Source: Moritella sp. F3
Lineage (GTDB): Bacteria > Pseudomonadota > Gammaproteobacteria > Enterobacterales > Moritellaceae
DNA length: 55,138 bases
Reading direction: 5' to 3'
Assembly (NCBI RefSeq): GCF_015082335.1
Contig: NZ_BLRL01000021.1
Span: 1-55,138 of the forward strand
Below are positions 9,201 to 16,612 of the stretch, piece by piece. The notes beneath the pieces are model-generated. The model saw only the letters and a list, made by a program, of their open reading frames with translations, was not told the DNA's origin and ran no database searches. The position numbers and the translations under genes were made by a program. The stretch's first letter is position 1; each line of letters begins with the position of its first letter.

Positions 9201-9590
9201 TCATCCCAGTTTTTTGTTCATAAAATAAGGAGCAAATAATTGTGAGCCTATCGCTAATGAAAACGTCACGTAAAGAGGAAGATAATTCACCTTAACGAAA
9301 CCTAACACCGCAATAAAAAACACAACTGTCAGAACCAATTTTAACGATTCACCCAATGCAAACGACGACACTACATCTTTCATTTGTCTAGCGCCCATAA
9401 ACCGGAAAGCTAAACGCGTAAAAATATAATTTGGTAACACATAAATGATGCCACCAAATACTGCAGAACGAGCTGAAAGCTCACCGTCAATTACCAAAAA
9501 GGTTAACGCGCAAACGGCCACTAATAGCACCTGAAACACAATCAGCTTAATCGCTTGATTGAACGCATTCATTGCTAATTTATTTGACAC
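9201..9590 (-). CDS. atpI: ATP synthase subunit I
   Basis: Small hydrophobic protein (129 residues, four predicted membrane helices), usually encoded first in the atp operon and proposed to help c-ring assembly. Identity rests on position directly before atpB (3-base gap), size and hydrophobic pattern. Such proteins vary a lot in sequence. The start shown is GTG at 9590 after an AGGGG ribosome-binding site; an internal ATG at 9572 is possible. Confidence 0.85.
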   Translation of the reverse strand: MSNKLAMNAFNQAIKLIVFQVLLVAVCALTFLVIDGELSARSAVFGGIIYVLPNYIFTRLAFRFMGARQMKDVVSSFALGESLKLVLTVVFFIAVLGFVKVNYLPLYVTFSLAIGSQLFAPYFMNKKLG

Positions 9591-9978
9591 AATAAACCCC
9601 TAAAACAATCTTTTTGAAGCATTCAAAAAAAATATACAAAAACGCTTCTAAAAGCAGGATAAATTATACGTTGAAGTGGTGCTAATGCAACTGATTGCAA
9701 CCTAGATAAGGAAAGCTAAGTAGAATATTCTGAAAAATGAGATATGACAGGCGTTACCCACTAATGAGTAGCGCCCTTATAATATTAAATTCTAAACAAC
9801 GGGGTTATTATGAAATAAAGTTATTTTGACATTCAGTTAAATATAAGCCATTGATATTTCGAATGAAGATAATTGTTCAGAAAAGCGTATCTCACTGAGC
9901 TAAGTATATTTACTGACCCACAACACCGCTTTTATAAATCTTAACTTAATTTGATCTTTATCACTTGAAGATCAATCT
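9591..9978. other. Intergenic region between parB and the atp operon
   Basis: This 388-base gene-free stretch lies between parB and atpI, which are both on the minus strand. The part nearest atpI holds a good candidate atp promoter (9663-9690). The rest is AT-rich and I see no convincing hairpin terminator for parB, no DnaA box and no open reading frame of note. Confidence 0.7.
9663..9690 (-). promoter_or_regulatory. Candidate atp operon promoter
   Basis: On the minus strand a perfect -10 TATAAT (9663-9668) is preceded, after 16 bases, by TTGCAT (9685-9690, four of six matches to TTGACA). This would start transcription about 65 bases upstream of the atpI start, in the expected place for the main operon promoter. 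Confidence 0.65.
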
Positions 9979-10875
9979 TTAACCTAAAGTTGAGACTATA
10001 TCATCCAATTCTGCAAGGCTAGTATAATCAATTGTTAACTTTCCACAGCCATTTGCACCTTGTTTAATGATAACTTTAGCTTTTAGTCGCTCTGATAAGC
10101 GATATTCTAGGTTCGCTACATCCGGATCTTTAGCCTTTACAGAGGCAGTTTCGGCCTTCGGCTCAAGGAGCTTTCTGACCAATTTTTCAGTGTCACGGAC
10201 GGTTAATCCACGCTGAGCAATATTGCTCGCAGCTTGTGACTGTAATTCGCCTTCAAGACCCAATAAAGCACGCCCATGACCCATCTCAATATCACCATGT
10301 TCAAGCAAGATTTTAACATCTGGATTGAGGCTATTTAAGCGTAATAAATTAGATACTGACGCACGTGATTTACCGACTGCATCAGCCACCTGCTGATGAG
10401 TCAATGAGAACTCTTCGATGAGGCGCTGTAATGCAGTTGATTGTTCCATTGCATTTAAGTCTTCACGTTGGATATTCTCAATCAACGCCATCGCCATGAC
10501 AGCTTCATCAGCGACATTTTTAACAATACAAGGTACTTGGCTTAAACCGGCAAGTTGTGCAGCACGCCAACGACGTTCACCTGCAATAATTTCATATTGC
10601 TGCGTACTAAGCTCACGAACAACGATGGGCTGAATAATTCCTTGGGCTGTAATAGATGCCGCTAACTCATCAAGTGCATCCGTTGCCATGTCTTTACGTG
10701 GTTGATATTTACCTGGGTATAACCATTCGACCGGTAATTTTTTTAACTCATTTTCAACAACAGATAATACTGGTGATGGTAGCTCGTCGATCGCTTGTTC
10801 TTTCGTTCTCGCAATCGCACTTGTCCCCAATAGTGCATCCAGACCTTTACCTAAACCTCGTTTTTTCGTATTCAT
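9979..10875 (-). CDS. parB: Chromosome partitioning protein ParB
   Basis: Centromere-binding CTPase that loads at parS and spreads to form the origin segregation complex. The N-terminus (MNTKKRGLGKGLDALLG) is typical of chromosomal ParB. It is followed by the CTP-binding GERRWRAAQLAG motif and ENIQREDLNAMEQ, then the parS-recognising helix-turn-helix (LTHQQVADAVGKSRASVSNLLRL) and a C-terminal dimerisation domain. It is 298 residues. Its ATG overlaps the parA stop by 4 bases (ATGA), so the two are translationally coupled. Five matching parS sites lie at 26-34 kb of this window. Confidence 0.96.
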   Translation of the reverse strand: MNTKKRGLGKGLDALLGTSAIARTKEQAIDELPSPVLSVVENELKKLPVEWLYPGKYQPRKDMATDALDELAASITAQGIIQPIVVRELSTQQYEIIAGERRWRAAQLAGLSQVPCIVKNVADEAVMAMALIENIQREDLNAMEQSTALQRLIEEFSLTHQQVADAVGKSRASVSNLLRLNSLNPDVKILLEHGDIEMGHGRALLGLEGELQSQAASNIAQRGLTVRDTEKLVRKLLEPKAETASVKAKDPDVANLEYRLSERLKAKVIIKQGANGCGKLTIDYTSLAELDDIVSTLG

Positions 10876-11675
10876 GCTTGTTCCTTTGCCTGTACGCTCT
10901 GTTCGTTGGCTAATTCTTGACGACGAATGATTTCTCCGGCTAGTGCCAAATAGGCTTTAGCGCCACTCGATGATTTATCATAATACATAGCAGGTGCACC
11001 AAAGCTTGGCGCTTCAGCTAAGCGGATATTACGAGGGATCACGGTACGATAGACTTTATCGCCAAAATGCTGCTTAAGTTGCTCAGATACGTCAGATGCT
11101 AAGCGATTACGCGGGTCATACATAGTACGAAGTATGCCTTCAATTTTAAGCTCAGGATTAACCGCTGCTGCAAGTTTCGTGGTGGTATCCATTAATGCAG
11201 TGAGGCCTTCAAGGGCATAATATTCACATTGCATTGGCACAATAATAGAATCCGCAGCAGCCATCGCATTAATGGTTAATAAGTTTAATGACGGTGGACA
11301 ATCAATAAAAATATAATCGTAATAATCTTTTACAGCCGCTAATGCATTTTTCAAACGTAATTCACGCGCAAAAAATTCCATTAATTTAATTTCAGCCGCG
11401 GTGACATCTTGATTAGCGGCAATAAGGTGATATTTCCCTGAGGTTTCAGTAACCACAACTTCATTTACTGGTTTTTCATCAACCAATAAATCATAGGCAG
11501 AATATTCGACGCTGTATTTATCAACGCCACTGCCCATGGTTGCATTACCTTGTGGATCAAGATCAATTAGCAATACCTTACGTTTAGTCGCCGACATGGA
11601 GGCTGCTAAATTGACACAAGTAGTTGTTTTTCCTACGCCACCTTTTTGGTTAGCTATTGCTATGATTTTGCCCAC
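10872..11675 (-). CDS. parA: Chromosome partitioning ATPase ParA (Soj)
   Basis: Deviant Walker ATPase that moves ParB-bound origins. The N-terminal signature IAIANQKGGVGKTTTCVNLAA holds the deviant Walker A with its two lysines. DLDPQGNATMGSG and DYIFIDCPPSLNLLTINAM (Walker B region) follow. At 267 residues it is the short chromosomal type without an N-terminal DNA-binding domain. The start is GTG at 11675 after AGGGAA. It lies 12 bases after rsmG and overlaps parB, the usual rsmG-parA-parB arrangement beside the origin. Confidence 0.96.
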   Translation of the reverse strand: MGKIIAIANQKGGVGKTTTCVNLAASMSATKRKVLLIDLDPQGNATMGSGVDKYSVEYSAYDLLVDEKPVNEVVVTETSGKYHLIAANQDVTAAEIKLMEFFARELRLKNALAAVKDYYDYIFIDCPPSLNLLTINAMAAADSIIVPMQCEYYALEGLTALMDTTTKLAAAVNPELKIEGILRTMYDPRNRLASDVSEQLKQHFGDKVYRTVIPRNIRLAEAPSFGAPAMYYDKSSSGAKAYLALAGEIIRRQELANEQSVQAKEQA

Positions 11676-11687
11676 AAATGTTCCCTA

Positions 11688-12308
11688 TTATTTAATCTCT
11701 GACATGACGATTAGATGACGTTCGCCCTCTAACTCTGGCACTGTTAGTTTATGTGCAACTTCCAGTTTGAATTTCGTATTCAATGTTTTAATTTCACCCG
11801 TTGGTTTTACCCCTTTCAACGCGTAAAACAAACCATCTTGTTTTGGTAGATGCTTGCACCAATGTAACATATCTTCTAATGAAGCAAACGCACGACTTAA
11901 TACGCCATCAAATTTAATTTCTGGTTGGTATTCTTCAACGCGTGATTGTACAGGCGTTACATTCGTTAATTTTAATTCATGTACAGCCTGTGTAATGAAA
12001 CGAATTCGTTTGCCTAAGCTATCAAGCAATACAAATTCTTTATCTGGATTCATAATAGCTAAAGGTAGACCCGGTAAACCTGGGCCAGTACCGACATCAA
12101 TAAAACGCTCGCCTTCTAAATAAGGGCTCACCACAAGGCTGTCCATAATATGTTTAACTAACATATCGTCAGGATCACGCACCGAAGTTAGGTTATATGC
12201 CTTATTCCACTTATGTAACAAATTAACTAATGCCACTAATTGCTGTTTTTGGGTATCAGTAACAACCAAAGGTGTTTGAGCTAATAATGCATCGAGGCGG
12301 TTGATCAT
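11688..12308 (-). CDS. rsmG: 16S rRNA (guanine-527-N7)-methyltransferase
   Basis: SAM-dependent methyltransferase that modifies G527 of 16S rRNA; its loss gives low-level streptomycin resistance in other species. Recognisable motifs are KWNKAYNLTSVRDPDDMLVKHIMDSL near residues 34-59, the SAM-binding FIDVGTGPGLPGLPLAI, and LSRAFASLEDMLHW. It is 206 residues. The ATG at 12308 has GGAG 13 bases upstream. First gene of an rsmG-parA-parB unit; a 191-base gap with a hairpin separates it from mnmG. Confidence 0.95.
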   Translation of the reverse strand: MINRLDALLAQTPLVVTDTQKQQLVALVNLLHKWNKAYNLTSVRDPDDMLVKHIMDSLVVSPYLEGERFIDVGTGPGLPGLPLAIMNPDKEFVLLDSLGKRIRFITQAVHELKLTNVTPVQSRVEEYQPEIKFDGVLSRAFASLEDMLHWCKHLPKQDGLFYALKGVKPTGEIKTLNTKFKLEVAHKLTVPELEGERHLIVMSEIK

Positions 12309-12457
12309 GGGTAGATTTACTCCGGTAAAACGTGATTATCTAAATTAATATTAATCGTAGAAAAAAGAAAAAGACAATCTACTAAAAAAGGTAAAGGTAC
12401 CTTCGTTAAATAGTAGCATTGTAAATTAGGGAATGATGTCAAAAATGAGGTTATATA

Positions 12458-12484
12458 GCCACCGCTAAATGCGTTAACGGTGGC
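12458..12484 (-). terminator. Possible weak terminator after mnmG
   Basis: The 7-bp stem GCCACCG/CGGTGGC lies 16 bases past the mnmG stop. Only a short T-rich stretch follows some distance downstream on the minus strand, so read-through into rsmG is likely. Confidence 0.45.
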
Positions 12485-12499
12485 AGTAGTACTAATTAT

Positions 12500-14383
12500 T
12501 TATTGGTTTAGTAGATTTTGCTTTTTCAAATAAATAAGTAAAATTGAGATTGCAGCAGGTGTGATACCTGAAATGCGTGATGCCATACCAATTGTTTGCG
12601 GTTTAACTTCAATTAATTTAGCAACAACCTCATTAGAAAGACCTTTAATTGATGCGTAATCTAGATCTGTTGGCAGTAACGTATTTTCATGGCGTAATTG
12701 CTTTTCAATCTCAGCTTTCTGACGGTTAATGTAACCTTCGTACTTAATGGTGATTTCAACTTGTTCCGCTGCAGCTTCGTGCTCTAACTTAGGCCCTAGC
12801 TCTTCAATCGTCATTAGAGCGTCATAACTTACTTCAGGACGACGAACAAGATCTTCTAACGTGTGTTCACGTGAAAGCGGTTTTGCTAATAATGCATTGA
12901 TCTTATCTGCGAAGTCTTTCGTTGGGTTGATCCAAGTTGAACGTAAACGCTGTTGCTCAAGTTCAATCGCTTCCATTTTCTCGTTGAATATTGCCCAGCG
13001 ATGATCATCAACCAAACCAAGTTCACGACCTTGTTCTGTCAGACGTGCATCGGCATTGTCTTCACGTAACAATAGACGGTATTCAGCACGACTTGTAAAC
13101 ATGCGGTACGGTTCTTTAGTACCTAGTGTCGCAAGATCGTCAACTAACACACCCAAGTAAGCCTGATCACGACGTGGATGCCATGTATCTTCCTCACGGG
13201 CTGTACGAGCAGCATTAAGACCAGCAAGTAAACCTTGAGCTGCCGCTTCTTCATAGCCCGTTGTACCGTTGATTTGACCTGCTAGGAACAGACCTTCGAT
13301 AAATTTACTCTCTAACGTTAACTTAAGATCGCGGGGATCAAAGTAATCATATTCGATCGCATAACCAGGACGCGTAATATGGGCGTTCTCTAGACCACGA
13401 ATCGATCGTACAAGATCAACCTGAACATCGTAAGGTAAACTCGTTGAAATACCGTTAGGGTAAACTTCATGCGTTGTTAAGCCTTCAGGCTCAATAAATA
13501 TTTGATGAGATTCTTTATCTGCAAAGCGCGTGATCTTATCTTCGATCGACGGACAATAACGAGGACCAATACCTTCGATCACACCTGTGTACATTGGGCT
13601 ACGATCCATACCACTGCGGATCACATCGTGGGTCTTATTATTGGTATGAGTAATGTAACACGGTACTTGTTGCGGATGATCTTTACGGCTACCGATGAAA
13701 GAGAATACCGGTGTTGGTGCATCCCCGTGTTGTTCTTCCATCACAGAAAAATCAATCGTGCGACCATCAATGCGTGGCGGGGTTCCCGTTTTTAAACGAT
13801 CCGTACGAATCGGTAATTCACGTAAACGTGCAGCCAATGATACCGATGCAGGATCACCTGCGCGACCACCTGGATAATTCTGTAGGCCAATGTGGATAAG
13901 TCCGTCAAGGAAAGTACCGACGGTTAATACCACTGATTTAGCTCTAAATGATAAACCGGCTTGCGTCATAACACCAACAACACGATCGTTCTCAATAATA
14001 AGATCATCGACTGATTGTTGGAATATAGTTAGGTTTGGCTGATTCTCAAGTTTTTGGCGTACTGCTGATTTATACAGCAGACGATCCGCTTGGGCACGTG
14101 TTGCACGAACGGCAGGGCCTTTACTTGAATTTAATGTTCTAAATTGAATACCGCCGAGGTCTGTAGCTTGACCCATTATACCGCCAAGAGCGTCAATTTC
14201 TTTAACTAGATGACCCTTACCGATACCACCGATAGCTGGATTACATGACATATGCCCTAGCGTATCGATGTTATGCGTTAATAATAATGTATTTCGACCC
14301 ATACGAGCAGCGGCTGCAGCAGCTTCGGTGCCAGCATGTCCGCCACCTACGACGATAACTTCAAATTGTTCATGGTATGCCAT
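12500..14383 (-). CDS. mnmG: tRNA uridine-34 5-carboxymethylaminomethyl modification enzyme MnmG
   Basis: FAD-dependent subunit that, with MnmE (encoded at 16613-17977), makes the cmnm5 modification at the wobble U of several tRNAs. The FAD-binding Rossmann motif VIVVGGGHAGTEAAAAAARMG starts near residue 9. The family signatures GPRYCPSIEDKI and GQINGTTGYEEAAAQGLLAG are present, and the C-terminal helical MnmE-binding domain is complete. It is 627 residues, normal for the family. Transcription runs leftward out of oriC, and classically mnmG transcription affects origin function in E. coli. Confidence 0.97.
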   Translation of the reverse strand: MAYHEQFEVIVVGGGHAGTEAAAAAARMGRNTLLLTHNIDTLGHMSCNPAIGGIGKGHLVKEIDALGGIMGQATDLGGIQFRTLNSSKGPAVRATRAQADRLLYKSAVRQKLENQPNLTIFQQSVDDLIIENDRVVGVMTQAGLSFRAKSVVLTVGTFLDGLIHIGLQNYPGGRAGDPASVSLAARLRELPIRTDRLKTGTPPRIDGRTIDFSVMEEQHGDAPTPVFSFIGSRKDHPQQVPCYITHTNNKTHDVIRSGMDRSPMYTGVIEGIGPRYCPSIEDKITRFADKESHQIFIEPEGLTTHEVYPNGISTSLPYDVQVDLVRSIRGLENAHITRPGYAIEYDYFDPRDLKLTLESKFIEGLFLAGQINGTTGYEEAAAQGLLAGLNAARTAREEDTWHPRRDQAYLGVLVDDLATLGTKEPYRMFTSRAEYRLLLREDNADARLTEQGRELGLVDDHRWAIFNEKMEAIELEQQRLRSTWINPTKDFADKINALLAKPLSREHTLEDLVRRPEVSYDALMTIEELGPKLEHEAAAEQVEITIKYEGYINRQKAEIEKQLRHENTLLPTDLDYASIKGLSNEVVAKLIEVKPQTIGMASRISGITPAAISILLIYLKKQNLLNQ

Positions 14384-14547
14384 GTATCACCTCGGTTTTG
14401 TTTGGCGGAAATATTCAGAGCGGCACAGTTTACGGTTTTCTCTAACAGATGCAAATGATCTTAATTATATTTTTATTTAGATCCAACTGTTGATCTTTAG
14501 ATCTTAAAAGAGATCTTATAAGATCTATTATTAGGATCGCCTTGATC

Positions 14548-14556
14548 TGTTGATAA
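14548..14556 (-). promoter_or_regulatory. DnaA box at the R1 position (one mismatch)
   Basis: TGTTGATAA on the plus strand, i.e. TTATCAACA as a box. It sits exactly 13 bases after the right-hand 13-mer, the same spacing as R1 in E. coli oriC, but position 6 of the box is A instead of the conserved C. Confidence 0.7.
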
Positions 14557-14653
14557 CTCACTTTGATCTAGTAAGATCATGTATTTAGCGTAGATCACTT
14601 ACTGTTAGTAAGGCTTGGGCTTGTTACGTATAAGTTGGGTGTAAATAGCCTAG

Positions 14654-14662
14654 TTATACACA
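14654..14662 (+). promoter_or_regulatory. DnaA box R2
   Basis: TTATACACA, identical to the R2 box of E. coli oriC and in the equivalent order within the origin. Confidence 0.85.
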
Positions 14663-14727
14663 GGGGCTGTGGTGGCTAATTTATTCTACAAGGATAACTA
14701 TAGGTTGATCACAAGAAAGATCTATAG

Positions 14728-14736
14728 TTATCCACA
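14728..14736 (+). promoter_or_regulatory. DnaA box R4 (perfect consensus)
   Basis: TTATCCACA at the mioC-proximal edge of oriC, about 180 bases from the R1-position box, as in E. coli. Confidence 0.9.
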
Positions 14737-14771
14737 GAAAATAAAAATAAAAAAATTAGATCATGGTCATA

Positions 14772-15221
14772 TTATAGCCAGATTTTCAGCCATTGCGGAT
14801 AGCATTCGTCGATCGCATCTTCTGGGATCGGCGTTTCTAACGTGCAAATTTCGACTATTTTTGTCATCCTTTTGGCGCTCAATTCGGCGAGTTGACGATC
14901 GATCTTATGACCCGCAAAACAGAATTGATCATAAGATTTTGACCCCAGCGCGATCACGCTGTATTGCACTAAGCTTAAATCAGGTTTGGATTGTTGTAGT
15001 TGCTGCGCAAAGGGAGCTATGTTTTCAGGGTAATCACCCGCACCATGCGTTGCGGTGCAAACGATCCAGGGGTGGTTTTTGTCGATCGGTAAGTTTTCTA
15101 GTTTAGGATCGAGGTGAATGTTGACTTGAAAACCTTGATCAATGAGTTTTTCTGCTAAATGATCAGCAGTGTATTCAGCGGATCCTAACGTTGTGCCTAC
15201 AATTAATTCGAATGTATACAT
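14772..15221 (-). CDS. mioC: Flavodoxin-like protein MioC
   Basis: Small FMN-binding flavodoxin-fold protein of 149 residues. The FMN phosphate loop GTTLGSAEYTADHLAEKL, the THGAGDYPENIAPF loop and the GSKSYDQFC loop are seen. Transcription enters oriC from the right, as in E. coli, where it can affect initiation. The start at 15221 (MYTFELIVG) has GAGGAA upstream; a longer in-frame reading to 15251 lacks support. The gene contains 12 GATC sites in 450 bases, far above chance. Confidence 0.94.
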   Translation of the reverse strand: MYTFELIVGTTLGSAEYTADHLAEKLIDQGFQVNIHLDPKLENLPIDKNHPWIVCTATHGAGDYPENIAPFAQQLQQSKPDLSLVQYSVIALGSKSYDQFCFAGHKIDRQLAELSAKRMTKIVEICTLETPIPEDAIDECYPQWLKIWL

Positions 15222-15309
15222 GCTTTCCTCTTTTTTAAACAATGTTGTCACTATTTTTGCTGTAAAATGTAGTCTTATTCAATACTAATTTACTATTATT
15301 AAGGCAGTT

Positions 15310-16347
15310 ATGGCTTCATTATTTCAACGCGTTCTTGCTGTATTTGGTTATGCGAAAACCAATAAAAAGACGGCGTATACTTCTTATAAACCCGTGTTCA
15401 ATAATGTTGCGACAACAGTATTAAGTATACCTGATGTCGGTGTAGCGGATGAGATAATTGATACTAGCTCATTGTTTTATGATTTGTTGTTTAACAATAA
15501 GGATGCTATTACGGCTGCAAACAGTGGATTAAATCCATTGGAGAAAAGTATTTTACTTAAAGTTGAAGCGAGTGTTGGCCGTCCTGAAAACATCGCACTA
15601 AATGTAGTGAGACTGCCAGCTGTACTACATAAGGTCTCTGCATTAATTGATAGTGACAATTATACAGCGGAACAATTGGCGGCATTGATTACTCAGGACC
15701 CGGTATTGGCTGCTGATGTGATCAAATTAGTTAACTCGGCTGGTTATCAAGTGGGGACTCAGGAGATTACCTGTTTACAAGAGGCGGTGGTCCGTTTAGG
15801 TGGTTTGCAGATTAAATCGATTGTATTGACGATCGTGATGAAAAATATGACCGATATAAAGCCTATCTACTTTAAGTTGTTTGGTCAGTATTTATGGCAG
15901 CATTCACTGACAACAGCCCTGTGGGCAAAAATGTTAGCAAAGAGTCATGGTGAAGACCCTGACTTAGCTTATTTCCTTGGCCTGATCCATGATGTGGGTA
16001 AAATTGCGCTGTTTAAATTAATTGTTGATGAAATGAATACCAGTGACCCACAATTTAGACCCAGTTCAAAGTTATTCCGTCAAATGATGACGAAGCACTC
16101 ATTACGCTTATCTGCGCTCATTGCTCAGGCGTGGTTATTACCGGGTTCTGTGGTAAAAGCCTTGCATGAACAATCCGAAAGTCCGACTGTGCTACAACAT
16201 ACGGGGCCGGGTAAGTTATTGCTTCAAGCTAACTTATACAGTGAGATACACCTATTATTGGAGCAAGGGTCTATTTCACAGGAACAAGCTAGTACATTTT
16301 GTAGTGAGCATCAATTAGATATCCAAACGTGTATCGCCGGAGTATAA
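15310..16347 (+). CDS. HDOD domain-containing protein
   Basis: A 345-residue soluble protein. The middle and C-terminal part (about residues 85-300) is an HDOD domain, with the region LPAVLHKVSALIDSDNYTAEQLAALITQDPVLAADVIKLVNSAG and a retained LIHDVGKIALF motif. HDOD proteins are usually signalling or regulatory proteins related to HD phosphohydrolases but often lacking catalytic metal ligands. I cannot assign a specific role. It is divergent from mioC with an 88-base gap containing both promoters, so it is the first gene to the right of oriC and is transcribed away from it. Confidence 0.85.
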   Translation: MASLFQRVLAVFGYAKTNKKTAYTSYKPVFNNVATTVLSIPDVGVADEIIDTSSLFYDLLFNNKDAITAANSGLNPLEKSILLKVEASVGRPENIALNVVRLPAVLHKVSALIDSDNYTAEQLAALITQDPVLAADVIKLVNSAGYQVGTQEITCLQEAVVRLGGLQIKSIVLTIVMKNMTDIKPIYFKLFGQYLWQHSLTTALWAKMLAKSHGEDPDLAYFLGLIHDVGKIALFKLIVDEMNTSDPQFRPSSKLFRQMMTKHSLRLSALIAQAWLLPGSVVKALHEQSESPTVLQHTGPGKLLLQANLYSEIHLLLEQGSISQEQASTFCSEHQLDIQTCIAGV

Positions 16348-16408
16348 GTCATGATATTAGCGAGTTATTCTGTATTTACACGCACATAATATGGCGCTAA
16401 TTTCGGAT

Positions 16409-16481
16409 TTATCCACATGGACTTAGGCGTCTTAAAAGTTATTATTTATCAAGTTTAACTTGTGGGTAACTCTGTGGATGG
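16409..16481. promoter_or_regulatory. DnaA box group outside oriC
   Basis: A perfect DnaA box TTATCCACA lies at 16409-16417. On the opposite strand are TTACCCACA (reverse of 16461-16469, one mismatch) and a weaker match at 16473-16481. All lie in the 265-base gap between the HDOD gene and mnmE, where no promoter for a known gene is expected. DnaA binding is an inference. Confidence 0.55.
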
Positions 16482-16576
16482 CTTGTAATACGCACTGGAT
16501 TTTACTGTTAGCTAAGCGTTTTAAAGCGCGTAGTATGATGCTTGTTGATCATGAGGTAACTGTGGGGTAGGTGAGG

Positions 16577-16598
16577 GACGATCCGTTTAAGGATCGTC
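16577..16598. terminator. Hairpin between the HDOD gene and mnmE
   Basis: A perfect 8-bp stem, GACGATCC/GGATCGTC, with a 6-base loop lies just past the mnmE stop. Neither side has a clear T run, so termination would be weak. The stem also contains two GATC sites. Confidence 0.45.
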
Positions 16599-16612
16599 AT
16601 TTATTCGACAGT

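Larger units (their letters stand above)
14384..14771. other. oriC: Chromosomal replication origin oriC
   Basis: The mnmG-mioC intergenic space holds the origin elements in the same order as E. coli oriC. There is an AT-rich unwinding region with overlapping GATCT-containing 13-mer-like repeats at 14491-14534. The rightmost, GATCTATTATTAG at 14522-14534, differs from the E. coli right 13-mer by one base. An R1-position DnaA box follows at 14548-14556 (TGTTGATAA, non-consensus), then R2 at 14654-14662 (TTATACACA), an R3-like CAAGGATAA at 14689-14697, and a perfect R4 TTATCCACA at 14728-14736. Fourteen GATC sites lie between 14457 and 14762. No gene is encoded here. Confidence 0.95.

Noticed and set aside
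12841..12880. CACGTG-containing sequence in mnmG as a possible sixth parS
   Set aside because: Only the central hexamer and part of one arm match (GTGTTCACGTGAAAGC); the TGTT and AACA arms are not in register.
14669..15106. Plus-strand open frame of 145 codons across oriC and mioC
   Set aside because: It overlaps the DnaA boxes and lies antisense to the well-supported mioC; the translation is Arg/Ser-rich with no family resemblance.
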